From Clostridia bacterium (GTDB lineage Bacteria; Bacillota; Clostridia; Christensenellales; CAG-138), in contig JAFYJD010000018.1 in the NCBI GenBank assembly GCA_017538255.1, positions 1 through 32,232 of the forward strand: 32,232 nucleotides of DNA. Reading direction: 5' to 3'. The notes beneath the pieces are model-generated. The model saw only the letters and a program-made list of their open reading frames with translations, made no database searches and was not told the origin of the DNA. Of the stretch, positions 8,212-14,864 are shown in pieces (within the stretch, counting starts at the first letter, position 1; every line of letters begins with the position of its first letter). Made by a program: the position numbers and the translations under genes.

Positions 8212-9300
8212 TTATGACAGCAGGTTGAACAGCATTGCGCCGCCGAACACAACTGCCGCGCCTATCAGCGCTATAAGCAAGAACCATTTGTTTCTGGCTT
8301 TTTTATCCATCGGCAGATCGCCGACAAACTTGCCCGTTTGCCCGTTCATCGCAAAGGTATAGATATTATCCTCCCATTTGGTGTTCAAAAGCCAAACGGG
8401 ATACAGCGCGTATTTTGCCGTGCCGTTATAGAGTTTGATGCTGCTCGACTCAGTACGGACGCTTGCATAGCCTTGCACGGTCGAGGCGAAGACCTGCTCC
8501 GTGCTTGTCTTTATGCGCTGATTCGCGCGCTCTACGCTCTCGGACGCTCCCACATCGTATTTGTCGGCAAGATAGCCCGCAAGGTACGCGGTCTGGAAGT
8601 CCACCGCCTGCGAAAGGTCGTAGGGCTCGATGGATTCCATAAGATCGTCCGGCATCTTGCTGGATCCGTCCACGGACACCGCGTCAAACGCGATCGAGCC
8701 CGCCCTGTTGATAAGATAGTGGCTCGTTTCGGTGTATCTGTATCTTGAATCGCTCCAGGTGCGCACGCGCGTGCCGCGGTAATTGATGTCCGCTTCCGCG
8801 TCCGTATCAAAGAGCCAGAACGGCACGTATAAGCCCTTTATCTCGTCGATATGCTTTTGGTCTTTGAACACCTTGGGAACAAGTCTTTTGCCCTCAAGAT
8901 GCTTGTAAAGCGCGGCTTTGGCGGCCTCTTTATCGAGTTTGAACGGGATCACGAGGTCGGGTTTGAGCCCGCCAGTGAAGTTGCCCATCACGACAACGGG
9001 GTTGTTGCAAAACGGGCAGGATGTTGCCGCCATATTTTCGTCGCCGACGATCTCGCCTCCGCAGGATTTGCACACATACACGCGCATCCCGTCGGTCTCG
9101 CCCGTCAGCCACTCGGTGCCGGCGGTCGTATCCCAAGAGAGTTCGTCGGGTTTTTCGTTGTTCAGTTGTTCGTCATAGGACGCGAGGGTCTCCATCTCGA
9201 ACTCGGTGTCGCAATACGGGCACTTCATCTTTTGGATGGACGAATCGAACGCTATCGCGCCGCCGCAGCACGGGCATTTATATTCCTGTAAGCCTGCCAT
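8212..9300 (-). CDS. Zinc-ribbon membrane protein (YdjG-like)
   Basis: 362 residues from ATG 9300, preceded by AAGGAGAGG; a longer in-frame reading to 9327 lacks such a site. Two N-terminal zinc ribbons are present (YKCPCCGG with KCPYCDTEF, and YVCKSCGGE with SCPFCNNP). A long soluble region includes YVPFWLFDTD and YALYPVWLLNT, and one transmembrane helix lies at the extreme C-terminus (WFLLIALIGAAVVFGGAMLF). It is a tail-anchored cytoplasmic-facing protein. The gap to the TPM gene is only 15 bp, so they are cotranscribed. In Bacillus subtilis the equivalent protein belongs to the PspA-linked ydjFGHI group. Confidence 0.8.
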   Translation of the reverse strand: MAGLQEYKCPCCGGAIAFDSSIQKMKCPYCDTEFEMETLASYDEQLNNEKPDELSWDTTAGTEWLTGETDGMRVYVCKSCGGEIVGDENMAATSCPFCNNPVVVMGNFTGGLKPDLVIPFKLDKEAAKAALYKHLEGKRLVPKVFKDQKHIDEIKGLYVPFWLFDTDAEADINYRGTRVRTWSDSRYRYTETSHYLINRAGSIAFDAVSVDGSSKMPDDLMESIEPYDLSQAVDFQTAYLAGYLADKYDVGASESVERANQRIKTSTEQVFASTVQGYASVRTESSSIKLYNGTAKYALYPVWLLNTKWEDNIYTFAMNGQTGKFVGDLPMDKKARNKWFLLIALIGAAVVFGGAMLFNLLS

Positions 9301-9410
9301 CGGATCCTCTCCTTTTGAGCCGGGCACACCCCGGCAAGAATACTTAAATGCAAAAAGTCTTTTAAACTATGTTTAAGATCGATAATAAAGAATCGTGCTT
9401 TCTTCAAGCG

Positions 9411-9450
9411 GCGGCAACGGCAGAGCGAAAAACCGCCTTGCCGTTGCCGC
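9411..9450 (-). other. Strong mRNA stem-loop between the SPFH and zinc-ribbon genes
   Basis: GCGGCAACGGCA (9411-9422) pairs perfectly with TGCCGTTGCCGC (9439-9450) around a 16-base loop. It lies in the 187-bp gap after the SPFH stop codon. No T-run follows on the minus strand, so it is more likely a processing, stabilising or partial attenuation element than a full terminator. The rest of the gap (9301-9487) shows no gene. Confidence 0.6.
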
Positions 9451-9487
9451 TCGTAAAACTATATGCCTGACAAACGATCAAATGCGA

Positions 9488-10825
9488 TCATTTGACGATA
9501 TCGTCCTCGGTGAAGCGATCGCCGCACTCGGGGCAAAATGCCGGGGGCTTAGCGGGATCCTCGGGCTGCCAGCCGCATTTATCGCAGCGGTAGAGCGGCG
9601 CGCCCTGCGGGCGTTTCGTGCCGCAGTTGGAGCAGAAATTGCCCTGGTTCACGCTGCCGCAGGTGCAGGTCCAGCCGGGCTTCTCCTCCGGCTTCTTGGC
9701 GCCGCAGTTGGGGCAGAAATTGCCCGTTGCGGTATGACCGCACGCGCAGGCCCAGCCTGCGGGCGCACCCTGTACGGGAGCGGCGGGCGGAGTGGGCTGG
9801 TTGGCGGGCTGCTGGGGCTGATTCTGACCCATAGCAAACAGGTTTGCGGCATTGGAGCCGGCGTTCATCGCCATACCCATACCCATAAAGCCCGCCATTG
9901 CGCCGCCCTGGTTGCTCGCAGCGGCCTTCATAGCGTCCGCCTGTGCGGCGGCGATGGTCGCGGCGGCATAGTTCGGGTCGCGCATCATAGCGGCGCGCTG
10001 TGCCTGCTTGATGAGTTCCTGATCGGATTCGGGCAGGGTAACGGAGCCGAGCGCAACGGATACGACCTCGATGCCGCGAAGTTCGCTCCACTTTGCGGAG
10101 AGCGCCTCGTTCATCGCCGCTTCGAGTTCGGTGTTGTGCTGAATGATCTGGTTGGGACGGAGTTCGAGATCGGAAAGTTTGCCGAAAGCGGGCTGAAGCG
10201 CGCTGATGAACTCGGTCTTGAGCTGGGTATCGATCTGCTCGCGGGTATAGTCCCGTTCAACATTGCCGCAAACGTTTGTGTAGAACAGAAGCGGGTTGGT
10301 GAGATGATAGGAGTAAACGCCGGAGCAGCGCAGGGAAACGTCGAGATCGAGACCGAATTTGGAGTCGACAACGCGGAACGGTATGGGGTTCGGGGTGCCG
10401 AACTTGTTTTCGGTAACTTCCTTTAGGTTGAAGTAATAAACGCGCTGATCCTTGCCGGGATCGCCGCCGAAAGTCCACCTCTTGCCGATGGTCTTGAACA
10501 GATCAAGGATGCCCTTGCCGAGTTTGCCGTAAAAGATGCTCGGCTCGGTGGAGGTATCGTATACGTACTCGCCGGGTTCCGCGCAGAACTCGACCACCTT
10601 GCCCTGCTCGACGATCATCATACATTGACCGTCCGCGACGGCGATGACCGAGCCGTTGGAGATGATGTTGTCATTGCCCTTGGTGTTGGAGGAACGGCCG
10701 CTGACGCGCTTTTGGCCCTTCCGTACAAGAACTTCCTTGGGAAGTGCGTCGCAATAGAAAAACTCTTTCCATTGATCGGCAAGAGTGCCTCCGATCGCGC
10801 CAAGACCTGCTGAAATAAGACCCAT
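9488..10825 (-). CDS. SPFH-domain protein with three C-terminal zinc ribbons (YdjI-like)
   Basis: 445 residues. The N-terminal SPFH-type domain (about 1-280; IAVADGQCMMIVEQGKVVEF, GEYVYDT, later SEMR-like helices) is of the YdjI/virion-core class. An Ala/Gln/Pro-rich linker follows, then three zinc ribbons: two of the form W-x-C-x-CG..GNFC-x-NCG and a last one, YRCDKCGW..FCPECGDRF. No transmembrane helix or signal peptide is visible, so it probably assembles on the inner membrane face. The start is supported by AAAGGAGA eight bases upstream. First gene of the three-gene operon; its promoter is at 10922-10950. Confidence 0.85.
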   Translation of the reverse strand: MGLISAGLGAIGGTLADQWKEFFYCDALPKEVLVRKGQKRVSGRSSNTKGNDNIISNGSVIAVADGQCMMIVEQGKVVEFCAEPGEYVYDTSTEPSIFYGKLGKGILDLFKTIGKRWTFGGDPGKDQRVYYFNLKEVTENKFGTPNPIPFRVVDSKFGLDLDVSLRCSGVYSYHLTNPLLFYTNVCGNVERDYTREQIDTQLKTEFISALQPAFGKLSDLELRPNQIIQHNTELEAAMNEALSAKWSELRGIEVVSVALGSVTLPESDQELIKQAQRAAMMRDPNYAAATIAAAQADAMKAAASNQGGAMAGFMGMGMAMNAGSNAANLFAMGQNQPQQPANQPTPPAAPVQGAPAGWACACGHTATGNFCPNCGAKKPEEKPGWTCTCGSVNQGNFCSNCGTKRPQGAPLYRCDKCGWQPEDPAKPPAFCPECGDRFTEDDIVK

Positions 10826-10921
10826 TTTTGTTGTCTCCTTTCGGGTTTAGATTTCTTGATTATTCATAGCCGTTCGCACCGTCGCGGATATGTGCGAAAG
10901 TGCTCGGCCGCCATCGATTAT

Positions 10922-10950
10922 ATTATAGAAAACATCGTCCATACTGTCAA
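10922..10950 (-). promoter_or_regulatory. Consensus sigmaA promoter of the SPFH operon
   Basis: Minus strand: TTGACA, 17-bp spacer, TATAAT, a perfect match to the vegetative consensus. Predicted start near 10915, leaving a leader of about 90 bases. Confidence 0.85.
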
Positions 10951-11003
10951 GCGAAAAATACGAAATATCGCCGAATGCGCCTACGGCCCGCATAAATATG
11001 AAC

Positions 11004-11037
11004 ATACGCCCCACGCACGATGTGCATGGTGGCGTAT
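11004..11037 (-). other. Stem-loop downstream of the ABC exporter operon
   Basis: ATACGCC / GGCGTAT arms with further internal pairing (CCA/TGG, GCA/TGC). It lies 30 bp after the permease stop. There is no clear T-run, so termination is only a possibility. The remainder of 10826-11067 holds the SPFH promoter and leader. Confidence 0.4.
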
Positions 11038-11067
11038 AGTTTCGTGGTTTAATGCGGCTTACCGCCG

Positions 11068-11850
11068 TCAAATATCCTTTTTATCGAACTTTATAAAGCC
11101 GGCGGCAAGCGCGATGACGGTAAACGCCGCGCCGACGGCGAGGTATTTTATTTCGATGCGGGCGTTTGAGGCGACCGCGGCGCTGTCCGCGTAGGCAAAC
11201 GGCGTAATGTACTTCAAAAACTCCGTCTTTTCCGTGATGTTTGCGATAATGTTCAGAAAGTATAACAGCAGCGCGACGCCTATACCGATCCCGATGCCCG
11301 ATGAACTTATGAACGCCGAAAGCCCGAACATTATCGAGGCGATCTCTATCTGCATCAGGAAAAACGCAAGGAATATAAGCACAAATATCTTTGCGTCGAT
11401 CCTCTCGCCGATGGCGAGCGTTGCAAAAAGCGACACGACGGCGACCGCGAGGTTGAGTATCAGTATCTGCACATAGACGGCGAGCAGTTTTTCAGCGCAA
11501 ACGCGCCTGCGCGAGATCGGATGCGTCAGCAAAAAATCTGCCGTGCGGTCCTTCTGTTCCTTGGAAAGCACGGCGATGCCGAGTATCGCCGCGTACAGCG
11601 CGCCGCCAAGCCCGAGCACGTTGCCGCATTCGGTCGCAAAATAGCCCTTGAACTCGCCGAAGTTCACCATATCCATCCCGAAAGCCTCGGAAAACGAGCC
11701 CATATCGGAAAACATTTCGCCGAGCGCGTCCATCTGCGCCTTCATCTCGGGGTAGATTAAGATGCTTATCGCGAGCATCGTCGCTATCGCCGCCGTCCAT
11801 ATTATGAGTGCGAGCCTGCCGCGCTTTAATTCAAGAGAGAATACCGTCAT
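11068..11850 (-). CDS. ABC-2-type transporter permease
   Basis: 260 residues from ATG 11850. The in-frame ATG nine bases upstream touches the GAGG ribosome-binding site, so the second is preferred. About six hydrophobic segments are visible: near 12-35, about 70-100, 125-150, 155-185, 190-215 and 230-255. A cytoplasmic loop after the second reads DRTADFLLTHPISRRRVCAEK, typical of ABC-2 permeases. The gene starts inside the 3' end of the ATPase gene (20-bp overlap), indicating translational coupling. The substrate is unknown. Confidence 0.85.
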   Translation of the reverse strand: MTVFSLELKRGRLALIIWTAAIATMLAISILIYPEMKAQMDALGEMFSDMGSFSEAFGMDMVNFGEFKGYFATECGNVLGLGGALYAAILGIAVLSKEQKDRTADFLLTHPISRRRVCAEKLLAVYVQILILNLAVAVVSLFATLAIGERIDAKIFVLIFLAFFLMQIEIASIMFGLSAFISSSGIGIGIGVALLLYFLNIIANITEKTEFLKYITPFAYADSAAVASNARIEIKYLAVGAAFTVIALAAGFIKFDKKDI

Positions 11851-12727
11851 TGCCGTCATCCTCGTTTGTGTAGTAGTGCATAAACGCCTCGTCCAGATCG
11901 GGCTCGGTTATCGTGATGTCCTCAAAATCGAGTTTGGAGAGCGTGCCGATAAGTCCCTTTGCGCCTCCCATATAGATAAAACTAACCTCGTTCCCGTTCT
12001 TTTTGAGCGTTTGCATACCTTCGAGCGGTTCAAACGCCTTTACGCCCTTCAAAACGATATGCTTCGCTTCCGACTCGAAGAGTTCGTTAAGGCGTTTGGC
12101 GGCGAGCAGCCTGCCCTCGCGTATGACTGCGGCGTGGGTGCAGTACTTTGACACCTCGGAGAGAATATGCGATGACAGAAGCACCGTTGCGCCTGCGGCG
12201 TTTTTTTCTTTTATCAGTTCAAAAAACTGCTGCTGCATAATCGGGTCGAGCCCGCCCGTCGGCTCGTCCAGTATGTAAAGCCGCGGCTCGTGCTGCATCG
12301 CGCATACGATACCGACTTTCTTTTTGTTGCCGAGCGAAAGTTCCCCAACCTTGCGCTTGGTATCAAGTTCGAGCCTGTCCGCAAGGCGCTTTGCCTCGGC
12401 GCTGCAATCCTTTTTGCGAAGGCGCGCCGACAGTTCGATGATCTCGCTTACACGCATACCGGAATAAAACGCCGTATCGGGCGAGATATAGCCGACGTAG
12501 CGCAGTATCTCCTTCCTGTCCTTTCGGCAATCGAGCCCCAGCACCTTGGCGCTTCCGCGCGTTGGCGAAATAAGCCCGAGCAGGGTGCGTATCGTCGTGC
12601 TTTTGCCCGCGCCGTTCGGCCCGATGAAGCCGAGTATCGCGCCCTCTTCCACATCGAGCGAAACATCGATTATGCCGCGCGCTTTGCCGTAATATTTGGT
12701 CAGATTTTCGGTGGATATCGCTTTCAA
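11831..12727 (-). CDS. ABC transporter ATP-binding protein
   Basis: 298 residues from a TTG at 12727, preceded by GGAG. It has Walker A GPNGAGKS, signature LSLGNKKK and Walker B YILDEPTGGLDP. The C-terminal extension is of the kind seen in ABC-2 exporter ATPases. A longer reading from TTG 12790 is possible, but that region is the promoter (TTGACT-17-TAAAAT at 12762-12790) and lacks a ribosome-binding site, so I reject it. It pairs with the overlapping permease gene; an exporter of drug, lipid or peptide type. Confidence 0.88.
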   Translation of the reverse strand: MKAISTENLTKYYGKARGIIDVSLDVEEGAILGFIGPNGAGKSTTIRTLLGLISPTRGSAKVLGLDCRKDRKEILRYVGYISPDTAFYSGMRVSEIIELSARLRKKDCSAEAKRLADRLELDTKRKVGELSLGNKKKVGIVCAMQHEPRLYILDEPTGGLDPIMQQQFFELIKEKNAAGATVLLSSHILSEVSKYCTHAAVIREGRLLAAKRLNELFESEAKHIVLKGVKAFEPLEGMQTLKKNGNEVSFIYMGGAKGLIGTLSKLDFEDITITEPDLDEAFMHYYTNEDDGNDGILS

Positions 12728-12761
12728 GCTACTGTTATCTCCGTTCTTTTCGCTTTGTATT

Positions 12762-12790
12762 ATTTTATACCCAAGGGTCGTTTTAGTCAA
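12762..12790 (-). promoter_or_regulatory. Promoter of the ABC exporter operon
   Basis: Minus strand: TTGACT, 17-bp spacer, TAAAAT (extended as TATAAAAT), with the start predicted near 12755, about 28 bases before the TTG start codon. Confidence 0.75.
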
Positions 12791-12801
12791 TAGAGCGCCC
12801 G

Positions 12802-13635
12802 TTAAAACCTATCCACGCGGATGAGTATCTCCACTCCGTCGTCGTGCTCGGTCTTTTCCATCTCCGCGCCGACGCCGCTCTGGCGCAGTTGTTCGATCGC
12901 GAGCGTGATCGTGTTCATAAATATCTTGTAATCCTTAACAAGGCGCACGATGACCGGCCTCGGCTTTGCACCGATCGCGCCCTTGTCGTAGTTGTCGTTG
13001 AGCCGTTTATCGACAAGGCGTTCGGTCGCCTTAACGCTCAAACCACCCTCCCCTATCTTGATTATCATCTCCATACGCTCGGTAAAGCCGCCGAGTTTGA
13101 GAAGCGCACGCGCATGCCGCTCCGAAAACCCGCGCCGCTTTATCGCCTCCCTCACCTGCGGCTCAAGCCGTAAAAGACGCAGTTTGTTTGCGATAAAACT
13201 CTGGCTCTTGCCTATGCGCTCCGCGAGTTCCTCCTGCGTAAAGCCGAGTTCGCTTATCAGCATACTGTAGCATTCCGCTTCCTCAAAAAAGTTTAGATCC
13301 TCGCGCTGAAGGTTTTCGATTATCGCCATAAGCGCTGAGTCGCTGTCCTGCGTATGCCTGTCCACGATGCAGAGCACCTTGTCCATTCCAAGGCTTTCTA
13401 CGGCGCGGAGCCGCCTTTCGCCCGAAATCAGTTCGTAATTGCCGCCGTTTCGCCGCACGACGAGCGGCTGTATCAGCCCGACCTTCTCGATCGAGCGCGC
13501 GAGTTCCTGTATGCTTTCATCGTCAAAGGTCTTGCGCGGCTGGCTCGGATTGGGCACGATCCGCGCAACGGGCAGTTCCTCGAGCGAGCGGCCGATCTCC
13601 TTTGATCTGTCCCTAAAATAATCGATAAGCGCCAT
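12802..13635 (-). CDS. noc: Noc-type nucleoid occlusion protein (ParB family CTPase)
   Basis: 277 residues from ATG 13635 behind GGGAG; an in-frame GTG six bases earlier overlaps that site. The ParB N-domain has NPSQPRKTF, the GERR box (72-75) and ENLQRED (107-113), the CTP-binding and switch motifs of the family. The helix-turn-helix (132-152, FTQEELAERIGKSQSFIANK) and following SERHARALL resemble Noc more than Spo0J. The short N-terminus (MALIDYFRD) could act as the membrane-targeting helix known in Noc. No parA is adjacent. A perfect Noc-binding palindrome lies at the gene's own promoter, which supports the name and suggests autorepression. Noc blocks Z-ring assembly over the nucleoid. Confidence 0.85.
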   Translation of the reverse strand: MALIDYFRDRSKEIGRSLEELPVARIVPNPSQPRKTFDDESIQELARSIEKVGLIQPLVVRRNGGNYELISGERRLRAVESLGMDKVLCIVDRHTQDSDSALMAIIENLQREDLNFFEEAECYSMLISELGFTQEELAERIGKSQSFIANKLRLLRLEPQVREAIKRRGFSERHARALLKLGGFTERMEMIIKIGEGGLSVKATERLVDKRLNDNYDKGAIGAKPRPVIVRLVKDYKIFMNTITLAIEQLRQSGVGAEMEKTEHDDGVEILIRVDRF

Positions 13636-13704
13636 AAACACTCCCGCCTTTATGTTGAAGTTTTTTTAAATGCGCCGGTTTGGGCGAATACGCCCTTATA
13701 TCGC

Positions 13705-13718
13705 ATTTCCCGGGAAAT
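13705..13718. promoter_or_regulatory. Noc-binding site (NBS)
   Basis: ATTTCCCGGGAAAT, a perfect 14-bp palindrome identical to the Noc-binding consensus as I know it from Bacillus. It sits directly downstream of the noc -10 box, so the predicted transcription start (near 13713) is inside it. It is the only copy I saw in the window. Confidence 0.85.
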
Positions 13719-13719
13719 T

Positions 13720-13748
13720 ATTATATTGTTTGTTGTTTTTTCTTTCAA
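13720..13748 (-). promoter_or_regulatory. noc promoter
   Basis: Minus strand: TTGAAA, 17-bp spacer, TATAAT. The -10 box abuts the Noc-binding palindrome, so bound Noc would block RNA polymerase. The remaining sequence of 13636-13704 is the leader. Confidence 0.75.
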
Positions 13749-13837
13749 GAGCGAATAATGGCTTTGTTTGTTGAAAAAACCTGCCCCCTTCATCATACGA
13801 CAGCATCCGTTATAAAAGCGCAAAATATGCAGCCGTC

Positions 13838-13905
13838 AAAAAGAAAAAGGGGCGGGTCTGACCCTCCCCTTAAAGTGCGCACAAGGGTCATCCCCCCGCC
13901 CCTTT
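13838..13905 (-). terminator. Terminator overlapping the end of the solute-binding gene
   Basis: Outer arms AAAGGGGCGGG (13846-13856) and CCCGCCCCTTT (13895-13905), with nested TGACCCT / AGGGTCA; on the minus strand a TTTTTCTTTTT run follows. The 5' arm of the RNA hairpin is coding sequence (the final K-G-A-G-G codons) and the stop codon lies within it. Confidence 0.85.
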
Positions 13906-14829
13906 GAGTCCGTATTTATTCAGCATTTCATCGAGCGTGCCGCTCTGTTTGAGTTCGTACAAAAACACGTCCGCAAGCTGTGCGATCGCGGGCTCGTCCG
14001 CCGATACCGCTATCGCGTATTCGATGTTCCCGAGTTTTTCCGTATGCGCGGTTATATTGTACTCCTTTGCATAGCGTTCAAAGTAAACACGGGGTATCGC
14101 CGCGCAGTCGATTCCTCCCGTTTCGAGAGCGCGCAGCATATCCGGATACGACGCGAACGCCGTTTTTTTATAGACGACCGCATTCTCGGGCGCGGCGGGC
14201 GTTCTGCCGAGCAGCTTATCCAAAAGCGTCCGCTCGACCTTGGTCTCGCGCGAGGAGATATAGCGCGAAAGCGCGTTCGATCCGGCGGTGCTTTGAACGT
14301 AGCCAATATTCATCTCTTCTATCGGGCGCCGTTCGTCGCCGTGGCGCACCGCCGCGACACACTCGTCGGTATAATACGGGTAGGAGTATGCGAACTTGCC
14401 GTTTGCGCCCTTCTGCATAAGCGCGACGGCGGCGTCGATCGAGCCGTCCGACAGTTTGGTTGACGCCGTCGGAGCGGATACCGAAACGAACTTGACCGCT
14501 GATTCCGCGCCCGTATCCGGCAAAAGATACCTTGCAAAACGCTCTGCGAGTTCGATCTCAAAGCCCACGCCGCTATCTGCAAAATGCGGAACATCGGTCC
14601 TTACGCCGACAATCAAAACCCCCCTGTCGGCTATCTTTCGCATCTCGGCGGTATTCATAAGTTGAGTCTTGGGCTTAAAAAATACGAGCGCGGCGACAGT
14701 AAGCGCGACTGACGCGGCAATTATCACGGCGATCCTTGCCTTTTTGCCCGCGTCGCCCCTGAAAGTGATGCGCATACGCCTTTTATTCCGTTTTGTGCCG
14801 CCGAAGCGGATGCCCAACCGTCTGCTCAT
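13888..14829 (-). CDS. Orphan membrane-anchored solute-binding (SBP_bac_3-like) protein
   Basis: 313 residues from ATG 14829. A very basic cytoplasmic N-terminus (SRRLGIRFGGTKRNKRRMR) precedes one transmembrane helix (about 32-50, IAVIIAASVALTVAALVFF). An extracellular periplasmic-binding-like domain of the polar amino-acid family follows (GVLIVGVRTDVPHF, GFEIELAERFARYL, DGSIDAAVALMQ, YVQSTAGSNALSRYI, SGTLDEMLNKYG). There is no lipobox and no transporter gene nearby, so it may be a sensor or scaffold rather than an importer subunit. It follows spoIIE by 31 bp but has its own promoter. No ribosome-binding site is evident; the predicted transcript starts at the ATG (leaderless). Confidence 0.8.
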   Translation of the reverse strand: MSRRLGIRFGGTKRNKRRMRITFRGDAGKKARIAVIIAASVALTVAALVFFKPKTQLMNTAEMRKIADRGVLIVGVRTDVPHFADSGVGFEIELAERFARYLLPDTGAESAVKFVSVSAPTASTKLSDGSIDAAVALMQKGANGKFAYSYPYYTDECVAAVRHGDERRPIEEMNIGYVQSTAGSNALSRYISSRETKVERTLLDKLLGRTPAAPENAVVYKKTAFASYPDMLRALETGGIDCAAIPRVYFERYAKEYNITAHTEKLGNIEYAIAVSADEPAIAQLADVFLYELKQSGTLDEMLNKYGLKGAGG

Positions 14830-14835
14830 AGCCAC

Positions 14836-14864
14836 ATTATAGCATCTTGAGCGCGGCAAATCAA
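14836..14864 (-). promoter_or_regulatory. Promoter giving a predicted leaderless mRNA
   Basis: Minus strand: TTGATT, 17-bp spacer, TATAAT. The last base of the -10 is six bases before the A of ATG 14829, so transcription should begin at or next to the start codon. It overlaps the end of spoIIE. Confidence 0.6.

Noticed and set aside
12728..12790. Longer N-terminus of the ABC ATPase from TTG 12790
   Set aside because: The segment is a TTGACT-17-TAAAAT promoter without a ribosome-binding site; TTG 12727 has GGAG and matches the usual ATPase start.
12802..13635. Chromosome partition protein Spo0J/ParB instead of Noc
   Set aside because: There is no parA partner and no parS sequence in view; the adjacent palindrome is the Noc site and the helix-turn-helix region reads like Noc.
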